A stretch of DNA of 64,000 nt from Methylacidiphilum kamchatkense Kam1 (GCF_007475525.1 NZ_CP037899.1:186001-250000); one strand, 5' to 3'. Counted from the stretch's first letter, positions 37,846 to 47,490 are shown. Notes: generated from the letters alone by a model not told the origin. Numbers and translations are program-made.

Positions 37846-40683
37846 GTGCGCGATTTCCGGCACACCCAAGCCCGACGCACGAATAACCCACCGGCAGGAA
37901 TTGCACCGACCTATGAAAAGCCGGAACACAAGACCCGCCGGTACACTTACGATCCACATCTAGACCCCCAGCTTCAATGGGCGGGTAAGGCCGAGCATAC
38001 GTCCTTTGAGGTTGACGTAGTCCCTCTGCATGTCCATGAACGGATTTCCACCAAAGCCATCCTTCGAGCGGTTCGTAGGCCGGATCCGCTGCAACTGGAA
38101 ATCTTTGGGGAAACACTACTGCCAGCCGATCGGGAGATTGAGTTTTACCGGCATGAGGTCGGCTGGGCCAACCGCTTCATCCTTGGCGACTCGCTTCTGG
38201 TAATGAACTCCCTCCTGGTCAAGGAGGGGATAGCCGGCAAGGTCCAGATGATCTACGTGGACCCGCCCTATGGCATCAAGTACGCCTCCAATTTCCAGCC
38301 GCGCATCGACCTGCGGAATGTGAAGGACAAGGATGAGGACCTGACCCACGAGCCCGAACAGATCAAGGCTTATCGGGATACTTGGAAGCTGGGCATCCAC
38401 TCCTACCTTACCTACTTGCGGGACCGCCTGCTCCTCTGCCGGGAGCTCCTCCACGAGTCCGGCTCCATCTTCGTGCAGATCAACGACGAGAACCTGCATC
38501 TGGTGCGTTGCCTGCTGGACGAGGTGTTCGACAGGGAGAATTTCGTGGCGGTGATCGCCTTTGTGAAAACCAGCGGGAAGGGCAGTGCGACCCTGGACAC
38601 GGTAAACGATTTTCTGCTCTGGTACGCGAAGAATCGGTCCCAACTTAAGTACCGCCAGCTCTATCTAGAGAAGGAACTCGGTGAAGAAGGGACCAAGGGG
38701 TACCAGCACGTAGAGCTTCCAGACGGTGCGCGCCGCCGGCTCATCGCAAGCGATCTTGCTGAACCTAAAGACACGCCGCAGGGCCTCCGGGTTTTTAAGG
38801 CAGGCGATATGACATCGCAAGGGGCTGTGGCTACCACGTTCGAGTATCTTTTTGAGGGAGTGAGCTTCCACTGTGGCAAAAACAACAACTGGAAAACCGG
38901 CTGGGAAGGGATGGAGCGGCTGCGGCAGTCGGAGCGATTGTTTGTTGTAGGGAAGACGCTCAGTTACGTTCGTTTCCTAGATGAGATTCCCATACGTCAG
39001 CTGACCAATATTTGGGTGGACACGGGCATTGCCGTTTACGGTGACCCAAAGGTGTATGCCGTCCAAACCAACACCAAGGTCGTTGAGCGTTGCATCCTTA
39101 TGACCACCGACCCAGGTGACCTCGTCTTTGACCCCACGTGCGGTTCTGGCACCACGGCCTACTGCGCGGAGAAATGGGGCCGGCGTTGGATTACTTGCGA
39201 TACCTCTCGGGTAGCGCTGGTCATTGCTAGGCAACGGCTGATGACGGCGAAGTTTGACTACTACAAACTTCGGGACGCCGAGCGCGGTCCGGCTGGCGGT
39301 TTTATCTACGAGACCGTGCCACACGTTACCCTGGAATCCATTGCAAAGAATACCGAGATCGATGCCATCGCTGCCAAGTACCAACCGGAGATCGATCGAG
39401 CGTTGGCAGAACTCAACAGGCTGCTTGCCAGAGACTGGAAAGAATGGAAAGTACCGCGGGAGCTTCCCCACCCGGTTTGGCCCGAGGCCGCGCGAGAGGC
39501 CTACCAGCAGCTCTTAAAGGTCAAGCACTCCGATAGATTAGATGCCGAAACTCAAGCAGAGCCACTCCTAAAGAAGGTCTACCGCCTTACCGGTCACCGA
39601 TGGAAGAGCCTGGGCGAGGTACCCGAGCCGATGCCGCCGGAGGACTGGTCCGAGGAGGCAAAGAAAGCGCTGCGCCGCTTCTGGGAACTCAAACGGGCCA
39701 AGCGCAAGGAGATTGATGAAAGCATCCAGCGCAACGCCCAGCAGGAGCCTCTCTACGACCGACCAAAAGTAGTGCACAGCGTGGTTCGAGTCTCCGGTCC
39801 CTTCACGGTGGAGGCCATCCCCGTCCCAGCGGTGGAGTACCCCGCGCAGGCGCCCATCCCGCAGTTCGAGACGGAAGAAGCCCAGGCCCATGTCTCCGAC
39901 CGGGGAGGCGACTACCTCACCAACATGGTCAATTTGCTCAAGCAGCATGGCGGCGTCCTTTTCCCCGGAGGGAAGCGTCTGGTGCTGGAGAACATTCGTC
40001 CGATGAACCTTGGCTGCCTGCATGCCGAGGCAGAAGCAAAACAGAACGGCAGTACCCTGCGGGTTGTGATTAGCTTTGGACCCAAGGATGGGCCGATCAT
40101 CGCCAGCCAGGTTCAGGAGGCTATCCCGACGGCCAGGATGAACGGCTATCAGATCCTTATCTTTGCCGGCTTCGCCTTTGACCCAGAGGTCCAATCGCTC
40201 ATCCAGAAAGCACCGGTGGCGGGGCTGCGGGTGCACTTTGCCAACGTCTCCCCGGACGTGCTGGTTGGCGATCTCCTCAAGACCACCCGGGCCAGCCAGA
40301 TCTTCACCGTGTTCGGCCAGCCCGATGTGCGGCTGCAGGAGCAGAAGAACGACACCTGCGTGGTGGAGCTGCGCGGCATGGACATCTACGATCCGCTCAC
40401 GGGCGAGGTGCACAGCACCCGTGGCGAGGATGTAGCCGCCTGGTTCCTGGACACAGATTACGACGGTAAGACATTCCACATTTGTCAAGCCTTTTTCCCC
40501 GGCGATCCCGATGCTTGGGAGAAGCTCCAGCGGGCGCTTAAGGCCCAGATTGACCCCGAGGCTTTTGAACGGATGCAGGGCACCATCTCCTTCCCCTTCC
40601 GGCCCGGCGAGCATAGGCGCATTGCGGTGAAGGTGATTGACTTTCGGGGGAATGAGGTGGTGCGGGTGATGTTGTTAGTATAG
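37846..40683 (+). CDS. Type III-like site-specific DNA methyltransferase (Mod)
   Basis: A 945-residue adenine-type methyltransferase, the modification subunit of the operon. The catalytic DPPYG (about residue 139) precedes the SAM-binding FDPTCGSGTTAY (about residue 428), the beta-class order of type III Mods. Beyond about residue 480 lies a long C-terminal half, larger than in classic 600-700-residue Mods, with coiled charged segments. The ORF starts at GTG 37846. An N-terminal peptide MPKRREQNP is encoded from ATG 37805 in the frame that would join with one added base near 37828; family proteins often begin this way. So either the GTG is used or a single base was lost. Confidence 0.88.
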   Translation: MRDFRHTQARRTNNPPAGIAPTYEKPEHKTRRYTYDPHLDPQLQWAGKAEHTSFEVDVVPLHVHERISTKAILRAVRRPDPLQLEIFGETLLPADREIEFYRHEVGWANRFILGDSLLVMNSLLVKEGIAGKVQMIYVDPPYGIKYASNFQPRIDLRNVKDKDEDLTHEPEQIKAYRDTWKLGIHSYLTYLRDRLLLCRELLHESGSIFVQINDENLHLVRCLLDEVFDRENFVAVIAFVKTSGKGSATLDTVNDFLLWYAKNRSQLKYRQLYLEKELGEEGTKGYQHVELPDGARRRLIASDLAEPKDTPQGLRVFKAGDMTSQGAVATTFEYLFEGVSFHCGKNNNWKTGWEGMERLRQSERLFVVGKTLSYVRFLDEIPIRQLTNIWVDTGIAVYGDPKVYAVQTNTKVVERCILMTTDPGDLVFDPTCGSGTTAYCAEKWGRRWITCDTSRVALVIARQRLMTAKFDYYKLRDAERGPAGGFIYETVPHVTLESIAKNTEIDAIAAKYQPEIDRALAELNRLLARDWKEWKVPRELPHPVWPEAAREAYQQLLKVKHSDRLDAETQAEPLLKKVYRLTGHRWKSLGEVPEPMPPEDWSEEAKKALRRFWELKRAKRKEIDESIQRNAQQEPLYDRPKVVHSVVRVSGPFTVEAIPVPAVEYPAQAPIPQFETEEAQAHVSDRGGDYLTNMVNLLKQHGGVLFPGGKRLVLENIRPMNLGCLHAEAEAKQNGSTLRVVISFGPKDGPIIASQVQEAIPTARMNGYQILIFAGFAFDPEVQSLIQKAPVAGLRVHFANVSPDVLVGDLLKTTRASQIFTVFGQPDVRLQEQKNDTCVVELRGMDIYDPLTGEVHSTRGEDVAAWFLDTDYDGKTFHICQAFFPGDPDAWEKLQRALKAQIDPEAFERMQGTISFPFRPGEHRRIAVKVIDFRGNEVVRVMLLV

Positions 40684-40698
40684 CAAGGGAGGTAAGCT

Positions 40699-41133
40699 AT
40701 GGCTCATCCTAAGGCCAAGTGGATATTGGCAACTCTCAAGGTAACGCCGTTGGATAGGATTCGGATCATGAAAACCCTGTTTCTTATGTGGAAGAGAGAG
40801 GGGAATATCTCAGATTACTTCCGTTTCGAACCGTATCTGTACGGACCTTGCAGCTTTGAGGTTTACGATATATTGGCTGCTATGGAGAGGGAAGGCCTTA
40901 TCGTCCAGCCGAGCCACTCCGTAGCACAGTGGGCAAAGTACTATCTCACGCAGCGGGGCAGAGAAGAAGCAGAACGCGCTATTCGCGAGATTACCCCCGA
41001 GCTGAGGGAGCGTCTGGAGGCGATCACTACGGAGGTTAGTCGCTTTAGCTTCTACGAGCTTCTCAAGCGCGTCTATACTGAGGCGCCTGAGTTTGCTACG
41101 AATTCCGTGCTAAGGGAGGTCGTTAAGCAATGA
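40699..41133 (+). CDS. Small winged-helix-like protein between mod and the peptidase gene
   Basis: A 144-residue soluble protein. The N-terminal half reads like a winged helix (RIRIMKTLFLMWKREGNI, then FRFEPYLYGPCSFEVYDIL, AAMEREGLIVQPS, and YYLTQRGREEAERAI as the wing). The KTLF..FEPYLYGP..EVY pattern faintly recalls Panacea/SocA-type domains that keep toxins in check. GGGAGG lies just upstream of the ATG and its stop overlaps the peptidase start (ATGA). It may regulate the operon or serve as an adaptor for the peptidase. The family is not firmly identified. Confidence 0.7.
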   Translation: MAHPKAKWILATLKVTPLDRIRIMKTLFLMWKREGNISDYFRFEPYLYGPCSFEVYDILAAMEREGLIVQPSHSVAQWAKYYLTQRGREEAERAIREITPELRERLEAITTEVSRFSFYELLKRVYTEAPEFATNSVLREVVKQ

Positions 41134-41834
41134 CACTGATACTGGTCTTGCCGGCCCAAGACGGAATTGTCATGGCATCCGACGGGCAGATAACCTTGGG
41201 GATGGTCCGCTGGCCTGGCCAGAAGATACAGCGGTTGAATAACCGTTGCATATGGGCAGCATCTGGCGAGCTTGCGCTTATCCAGCTTGTAGAAGAGCGC
41301 CTCAGAACGTTACCACTAGACGCCCCGATCCCCCAGTTGAGGAATTCGATTTGCCAAATTACAAGGCAGTGCGTGACAGAACTATTGCAGCTCGATTTCC
41401 GTACGGGGTTTCTCCCTAAAGACCCCAATCTTTTGCTCCAGTTGCTCCAGTTGCATCCCGGTGACTTCGTTTTTGCGGAGGTTACGCCGTCACCTGGCGT
41501 ACTGCATGTGTTACTGAATGGGACGGCTGAGTGGATTACCGACAGGCCATTTGCTTCAGGTAGCGGCGACATGTTTGCATACGCCTTACTGCAAAAGTAC
41601 CAGGGGCTTGCCTTGGACGTGCGGAGGGCGTCTCTCCTCGCGTACAAGGTGCTGGAAGAAGCGATTGCGGTTGGCGCATACGGCCTTGGCCCGCCGATTG
41701 ATCTGTGGCAGGTCACTAGTGGCGGCATAAAGCAACTGGGCGAGAGTGAAAGGGCGGCACTGGAGGACGCCGCCCGAGTGTTGCGAGAAGAAGAGATTAA
41801 TCTACTGAGATCGGGAAGCTTGGAGGACAATTAA
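41130..41834 (+). CDS. HslV/proteasome-beta-like Ntn peptidase in a restriction-modification operon
   Basis: A 234-residue protein. After removal of Met1 the N-terminus is Thr, the nucleophile of proteasome-type peptidases. Asp17 lies in MASDGQITLG, almost the HslV motif GDGQxTLG. A Lys at position 31 (PGQKIQRL) is a candidate for catalytic Lys33 with a two-residue shorter loop, and SGSGDMFAYALL matches the proteasome SGS region. It lacks the anchor of an alpha subunit and no HslU or Mpa-like ATPase is adjacent, other than the Res helicase. It is translationally coupled to its upstream gene, and res starts 5 nt after its stop. Confidence 0.75.
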   Translation: MTLILVLPAQDGIVMASDGQITLGMVRWPGQKIQRLNNRCIWAASGELALIQLVEERLRTLPLDAPIPQLRNSICQITRQCVTELLQLDFRTGFLPKDPNLLLQLLQLHPGDFVFAEVTPSPGVLHVLLNGTAEWITDRPFASGSGDMFAYALLQKYQGLALDVRRASLLAYKVLEEAIAVGAYGLGPPIDLWQVTSGGIKQLGESERAALEDAARVLREEEINLLRSGSLEDN

Positions 41835-41839
41835 AAGCA

Positions 41840-44656
41840 ATGCTTGTTGATAACCCCATCGTCAATTCCCCCTTTGAGGAGCCCACCCGTTACTGGGTCT
41901 ACGAAGATGGGCAGCCGGTTCTTAAAGAAGGGCGGCGCCCGGCGGGCTATTACCTTAAGGCCGGCACCCATGGCCCCCAGCCCGCCATCCTAGAAGAGGA
42001 GTTTGTCCGCTTAGGGCTGGTGAACACTATCCGGGAGCGGGTCAAAGCCTGGCGGGAGCAGAGCTATCCCGGAGTTACTCTCATCACCCGGCAGCTTCTC
42101 AACCAATGGAACAACCCGGAGCGGGAGCGCAGGCTTTTTTTCTGCCAGAGGGAAGCCGTCGAGACTCTTATCTGGCTGGTGGAGGCCTCGCCCGCAGATA
42201 AGTAGGGCATCTTAATCCCCAAGGATGAGCCCACAGATCCCGAGAGTAGAGGGAAAGGCTACAAGGCCCTTGCGCGCTATGCCTGCAAGATGGCCACCGG
42301 CACCGGGAAGACAGTGGTCATGGGGATGGTTATCGCCTGGCAAGTCCTTAACAAACTGGCCAATCCTAAAGACCGCCGCTTCTCAGACGCCGTGCTCCTA
42401 GTCTGCCCTAACCTGACCATCAAGGAGCGCCTCCAGGTGCTACTTCCATGCAGGCCGGACAACTACTATCAGAAGTTTGACTTGATCGTGCCCGGGATGC
42501 TGGAGCGTCTTCAGCAGGGGCGCTTCCAGATCACGAACTGGCACGTTTTTCGGGTAAAAGACGACAACAACTCCAGGAGTGTCGTCCGGCTAGGACGCGA
42601 AAGCGATACCGCTTTCTGCCGCCGGGTGTTGAAGGAGCTGGGCAACAAGGGGAACCTCCTGGTCATCAATGATGAAGCGCATCATGGCTATCGTCCGGCG
42701 CCCCTATCGGAAGAGGAGCGGGTGCAGCTCACCCCGGAGGAGGCCGCCGAACAGGAGCAAGCTACGGTGTGGGTCGGTGGCCTGGACCGAATCAACGCCG
42801 TTCGCGGTATTAATTTCTGCGCGGACTTCTCTGCCACGCCTTTCTATATCAGGGGAAGCGGCTATTTTGAGGGAGAGCCTTTCCCATGGATCGTGTCGGA
42901 CTTCGGGCTAGCAGACGCGGTTGAGTCCGGCATCGTGAAGATCCCGCAGGTTCCGGTGGACGACAACACCAGCGCTCTAATCCCCAAGTACTTCCGACTA
43001 TGGGAATCTGTCAACCAGCGGTTGCCCGCCTCCGAACGCCAGACGGCCCGGCGCCGGGCCAAACCGGAATCGGTGCTCCGAGAGGCGGAGGACGCCCTGG
43101 CTACCCTCGCCTCGCAGTGGAAGCGGACCTTCGAGGAGTTTCAGAGTGCCAGCTCCCCAGTGCCGCCCTGCATGATCGTCGTGTGCGACAACACCGACCT
43201 GGCGAAACTTGTCCACGAACACATTGCCGCAGGGAAAGTCCTCTTGGAGCTGGAGAACAACCAGGGCAACGGGGAGGTAACCTTTCGCATCGACACAAAG
43301 CTTCTGGCCGAGGCGGAGGGGGCCTATGAGGGAGAAACCAAGGCCGAGGCCGCCGAGCGGCTTCGCAAGGTGGTAGACACCATCGGTAAGCTCGAGTGGC
43401 AAGGGGAAGGCGACCCGCCGGGTAAAAACGTCCGCTGCGTGGTCTCGGTGGGGATGCTCAACGAAGGCTGGGATGCGCAGAACGTCACATAGATCCTCGG
43501 TTTGAGGGCGTTCACTTCCCAGCTTCTGTGCGAGCAGGTGGTGGGACGGGGTTTAAGAAGGCATAACTACGACGACTTCTCCGAGCCAGAGTATGTGGAC
43601 GTCTACGGAGTGCCGTTCCAGGTGATCCCGGTCAAGAAGAAGCCCAGGAACTCCACGGAGATCCAGAGGGTATTCACCCTCGTCCGTGCAATTCCCGAGC
43701 GCAAGCATCTGGAAATCACCTTCCCCCGAGTAGAGGGCTACGTCTTCGACGTGCGGCAACGGGTCCGGCTCCACCTGGATGAGGTGCGCTATCTACAGAT
43801 TGACCCCACGAAGGCGCCCACCGAGGTCATGGTCAAACCTGCGGTGGGATACCGGATCGGCCGGCCCGACCGCCTGGGGCCGGGTCCCGAGGCGGTACAC
43901 GACCGCAACCCCTTCCACCGGGAGAAGCGCCTACAGGCCACGGTCTACGAGATCGCCGCCGAGCTCACCCGGCGGCTTAAGGAGAGGCGGGAAGACTGGG
44001 GGGCGCGGCACATCATCTTCCCGCAGGTTCTGGACGCCGTCTGGCAGTATCTGGAGGAGCGGGTAGTAGTGGTCGAGAGAGACACGCCGCTAGAGGAGAT
44101 TGCTCTACTCAAGTACAAACAGGAGATCGTTGAGCGCCTGACGGCGGCTATGGAGCCGGACACAGAGGCGGGGGAGCCACCTCTTTTGCCCGTGATAGAG
44201 CGCTTCCGTCCCATTGGCTCTACTTCCGAAGTCCTCTTCCGCACCGTACGTCTTTGCAAAGACACCACCAAAAGCCACATCAGCCACGTGGTGCTGGACT
44301 CCACCTGGGAGCGCTCGGTGGCGGATCAGTTGGAGCACATCCCCGAAGTTATCGCCTACGCCCGCAATGATCATCTGGACTTCACGATCCCCTATGAATG
44401 GGAAGGCATTCGGCACGAGTACCGACCGGACTATCTCATCCGCCTGCGCGGCGCGGACGGGCAGGAAGTAAAGCTCATCCTGGAGGTAAAAGGTTTCGAG
44501 ACGGAGCAGGACAGGCAGAAGGAAGTTGCGGCCCGGCGCTGGGTGCGGGCGATAAACCACCACGGGGAGTTCGGCCGGTGGTTTTACGTTGTATGTAAGG
44601 AGCCGCGCCGGGTGCAAAGCGATATCACGGAAGCGATCTCTGCAGCCGGCTTGTAA
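41840..44656 (+). pseudogene. Type III-like restriction subunit (Res) helicase-nuclease with two in-frame TAG codons
   Basis: One frame runs 939 codons from ATG 41840 with no frameshift but with TAG at 42203-42205 and 43490-43492. It has Walker A MATGTGKT (about residue 152), DEAH-type INDEAHHGY (about 275), SF2 motifs around FSATPFY, and NEGWDAQNVT then QLLCEQVVGRGLRR. A C-terminal PD-(D/E)XK nuclease has HEYRPDYLI and LILEVKGFE. Coding continues smoothly across both TAGs; both sites would suit a former CAG (Gln). Separate pieces are 41840-42205, 42290-43492 and 43502-44656. Without readthrough, cleavage activity is lost while Mod would remain. Confidence 0.85.
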
Positions 44657-44674
44657 TCGATTGTTTTTAAGATT

Positions 44675-44719
44675 GGTCATCAAGCTTAGCTTGTTACTGC
44701 AAAACGCGAGCTGATGACC
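44675..44719. repeat. Inverted repeat after res
   Basis: GGTCATCAAGCT (44675-44686) and AGCTGATGACC (44709-44719) are complementary with one bulged A, enclosing a 22-nt loop. No T-run follows, so it is not a standard terminator. It could be a protein site or an RNA hairpin ending the res transcript. Confidence 0.5.
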
Positions 44720-44756
44720 GTGTGCCGCTCCAAAATAAGCGCTGGATCATTTGACA

Positions 44757-44785
44757 TTGACATCCGATGAATCCCGCTTTATCGT
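44757..44785 (+). promoter_or_regulatory. Putative promoter of the two-gene nuclease-like module, TTGACA-N17-TATCGT
   Basis: TTGACA (44757-44762) and TATCGT (44780-44785) with a 17-nt spacer, about 45 nt before the GTG start at 44832. A second TTGACA overlaps six bases upstream. Confidence 0.4.
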
Positions 44786-44831
44786 TTGTGAAACATGACG
44801 GTTCCTGTTCTATCGCATTTTGGAGGTGTGC

Positions 44832-45287
44832 GTGTCTAAGAAGAAGAAAGTCATAATAGCGCTAGAAACGCTCTTATCAGGTTATTACTGTCCCATTTTA
44901 TTCGCTGGGCTGGCCTATCTTATTACAGCTTCCCCCGAATTTGTGTGCGAATTCAAGAATCAGCTTTTGCGGGTCCTGGAACTGCATGTCGAAAATCTCG
45001 AGGGTTATTCCCAAAGAGCATTCTATTGGGCAGCAATTGCCAAACCCCTTGCACAAAAAGAACCATTACGGGTTTGCCAGGCTGCGATTAAAGCGTGTAC
45101 AAGCCACCCGAATTTTTTTCAGCTAGGCATAAACCCGCATATGTTTCCGCTGGTCTCCCTACTCGAACTCCTTTGGGACGATCCGCAGGCTCGCGCGTGC
45201 CTCATAAAGGCGGCTCAAACCGGTCAGGTTGGACGTCAGCTGCAAAGCTGGGTCAAACACAAGTGCCAGCGGAGAAAGCTCCAATAA
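44832..45287 (+). CDS. All-helical protein of unknown function, first gene of a two-gene module
   Basis: A 151-residue protein starting at GTG 44832, chosen because GGAGG lies five bases upstream; the frame opens at TTG 44820. After a basic start (SKKKK) it looks entirely helical, with hydrophobic stretches (YYCPILFAGLAYLITA) that could be a membrane helix or a buried core. Several cysteines are scattered. No family recognised. It is followed after 5 nt by the nuclease-like gene, so the two are likely a functional pair, for example effector and regulator (inference). Confidence 0.55.
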   Translation: MSKKKKVIIALETLLSGYYCPILFAGLAYLITASPEFVCEFKNQLLRVLELHVENLEGYSQRAFYWAAIAKPLAQKEPLRVCQAAIKACTSHPNFFQLGINPHMFPLVSLLELLWDDPQARACLIKAAQTGQVGRQLQSWVKHKCQRRKLQ

Positions 45288-45292
45288 CCCCA

Positions 45293-45874
45293 ATGGACCC
45301 GCAGCGACAAAAGAAGCAGCAAGAGGAAGGCATTCTCCGCTACCTTTTTGGCTACCTGAGCTGTCGCCCTAACCAAATGAGTATGGGCGAATCTCCGGAT
45401 TGCGTTGTAGAAATTGCAAAAAAACGGATCGGGATTGAAGTCACGATTCTACACCCGGGAGAGAAAGAGGCCGGCGGCAGTCCCCTCCGGCGCCAAGAGG
45501 AAGAGATAGTGCGCCGTATTGGCCCAGAACAACCATACGGGATGTGGGGATGCCTCGATTGGGCACCATCCTTCAAAAGAAGGGTCCGGCAAAAAGTCGA
45601 GCGCGCCACCCGGTTTAATCGGTCTTCTATCGATCAACTGTGGCTCGTCGTCGCCGCAGCGGTACCCGCCTCCGGCGCAGTTGTCTCAACCTCTGTGCCC
45701 TGGTTCGACGTCACGCCGGAGGATCTGTGCAACATTACTGCCGGCCTCCTGGAGGAATCGGTTTATGATCTTGTCTATTTTTACATCATCATGCAGAAGA
45801 AGCTCTTTTGTTGGAAAAAGGGCAGCTTGTGGAAGGAAGTTGTGAGGAAAGGCCCGAACCCGAGTACGGGGTAA
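45293..45874 (+). CDS. Putative PD-(D/E)XK-like nuclease, second gene of the module
   Basis: A 193-residue protein starting at ATG 45293, 5 nt after the previous stop; the frame is open further up but overlaps that gene. The segment ESPDCVVEI then KRIGIEVTIL supplies Asp36, Glu49 and Thr51 in the spacing of a PD-(D/E)XK core, with Thr in place of Lys. A basic helix (FKRRVRQKVERATRFN) follows. A later FYIIMQKKLFCWKKG tail is basic. The nuclease reading is motif-based only. Position directly behind the restriction-modification operon fits a defence gene. Confidence 0.5.
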   Translation: MDPQRQKKQQEEGILRYLFGYLSCRPNQMSMGESPDCVVEIAKKRIGIEVTILHPGEKEAGGSPLRRQEEEIVRRIGPEQPYGMWGCLDWAPSFKRRVRQKVERATRFNRSSIDQLWLVVAAAVPASGAVVSTSVPWFDVTPEDLCNITAGLLEESVYDLVYFYIIMQKKLFCWKKGSLWKEVVRKGPNPSTG

Positions 45875-46296
45875 CTCGCTCAGCAAGGAAACCGGTCGAA
45901 GTAACCGATCTTCTAGAAAGAAGCGTTTACGGACCACCATCTGCCCTGTCCCACAATCCTGTGGATTATCTCAAGGACATGGTAGCTGGCCAAAGAGCTG
46001 CTTTTGGATATGGTCCTTCCTGTTAAATCAGCTCATCAAGTGTCCGATCCCAGAGCCAAAGAAAGTGGTGGTCCACCCGCACCCGACCGTTTTCCTTCCA
46101 GACCAGCTGAATGCGTCCCTCCCGCTGATCGGAGACACAGTCGGTCTCTAACCATTGCGAAGAGGGCATGTTCGCTTCTTGGGACAAATCAGCCGATGGG
46201 CCACAAGAAGAAAAGCCTCCTTTGCAAGGGAAAGAAATTGCTACTTCTTACCGGGTGCTTTCAAAAGCTAAAAGCCGAATAAATCCTGACCATCCT
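45875..46296. other. Intergenic stretch with a possible small gene remnant
   Basis: About 420 bp. On the minus strand a 48-codon ORF (46169 down to 46023) reads like the N-terminal GBBH/DUF971-type domain (RIQLVWKENGRVRVDHHF, then LWLWDR) and may be a remnant of a dioxygenase gene. The plus strand has a 73-codon ORF (45808-46026) of no recognisable family. The stretch looks like decayed sequence. Confidence 0.3.
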
Positions 46297-47490
46297 CTAG
46301 CTCACATCGCTGCTATCGCACGCCATCTGGCTAAAAAACTTCCCCCACACCTGGGCAACGTCCCGCGCGTCTACCAAGGCAGCCGTCTTCCATCGCTTGA
46401 AATCGGATGGATGGCATAAAACAATATACAAAGGCTTGCTCGGCATGGCGTTTGGAGCAAACCCTTTGAACCGTGCCTTTCTTATCGCCTCCTTGTATCT
46501 GTTCTTAATTGGCCACTGATCTTCGACCGGTTGGTTTCGGCAGTTATCCCTCCTCCAGTCCCACACTTCCGAAAGCTCCTTGCCTATAGCATCGATCAGA
46601 TTTACGGATCGTTTAAGAAGCTCATGAAAGGTAGAGACGGCGTCCTCTCTTAAAGGGTAGAGAAACCCAGTCGAACCCTCTTCTTTTCTTTGCAGTCTTT
46701 CCAGAGCCATCCTCCAGACCTCGGGGACGTAAGGGTCTTCAGGTAGCCTCCAAGTCACCTCGGCTCGGAGCGCTCTGCTTGGCCCATAGAGCGAATTCGG
46801 GTCTACCATAAAGACAGGTTGTTCCCCGCGGTGGATCCAAGTATTTCGCAGTCTACGGAGCCAGTCGATCCACTCTTCTCCCTGGCCGCTAGACACCAGG
46901 TTGCACACCCGAGTGGCGGATTCCTGCTGGATGACGTTATTCAAACCTTCTATTAGATTGCGCATGTTATTCCTAAGGCGACTAAAACTAATGTCTTCCA
47001 TCGTTTCTTTCAAAGGAAGAACTCCTACCACGACGGCCGCAACGCAATCCAGGGCGCTAACCAGTGCCCGAGCCACACCCACCGCATGCAACTGAACTAG
47101 ATTTGAGCGGATGGCTTGGAGCAAGTTCTTTGGTTGACCCACTAAACTACATAGTCTATGAGTCGCATAAACCTTTTGAGCATTCTCGTTAAACCAATAC
47201 CTGTGCCACTCCAGCCAATGAGACAATTCTGACAAGTGGAGATGGGCCTCAATTACGTACTGAATGACGGTTCTCGACCTTTGATAAATCGTATCAGCTA
47301 CCGATATTCTCTGAACTGTAGCAACCGGAGAATTATCAGGATTCCACCACTTTATCCCCCATGGAGGACCATCCGCAAAGTCACTAACAATTGACTCCTT
47401 CAGACGCCTCCAATATGGAAGTTCACAGTGGAAGTACTCTAATATATCCTCATGAGTCTTATCGTCTGTGTTACAGGCTTTTTTAATAGA
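46297..47490 (-). CDS. HEPN-like protein, start codon uncertain
   Basis: A conventional start is TTG 47235 (312 residues), but the frame stays open and coding-like to 47490 (HEDILEYFHCELPYWRRL; GDAFDSVISEKL when read upward) without any ATG, GTG or TTG in those 85 codons. So the 5' end is either truncated or altered. The middle has LRRLRNTWIHRGEQP, an R-x4-H motif as in HEPN RNases, within a helical domain (SFSRLRNNMRNLIEGL). HEPN proteins often act as RNase toxins or as abortive-infection effectors. Family call rests on this motif and the helical context. Confidence 0.55.
   Translation of the reverse strand, partial: SIKKACNTDDKTHEDILEYFHCELPYWRRLKESIVSDFADGPPWGIKWWNPDNSPVATVQRISVADTIYQRSRTVIQYVIEAHLHLSELSHWLEWHRYWFNENAQKVYATHRLCSLVGQPKNLLQAIRSNLVQLHAVGVARALVSALDCVAAVVVGVLPLKETMEDISFSRLRNNMRNLIEGLNNVIQQESATRVCNLVSSGQGEEWIDWLRRLRNTWIHRGEQPVFMVDPNSLYGPSRALRAEVTWRLPEDPYVPEVWRMALERLQRKEEGSTGFLYPLREDAVSTFHELLKRSVNLIDAIGKELSEVWDWRRDNCRNQPVEDQWPIKNRYKEAIRKARFKGFAPNAMPSKPLYIVLCHPSDFKRWKTAALVDARDVAQVWGKFFSQMACDSSDVS

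Noticed and set aside
39568-41830. Long antisense ORFs opposite mod (348 codons) and opposite the peptidase gene (235 codons)
   Set aside because: They mirror the GC-rich third positions of real genes, lack motifs and ribosome sites, and overlap genes with clear catalytic residues.
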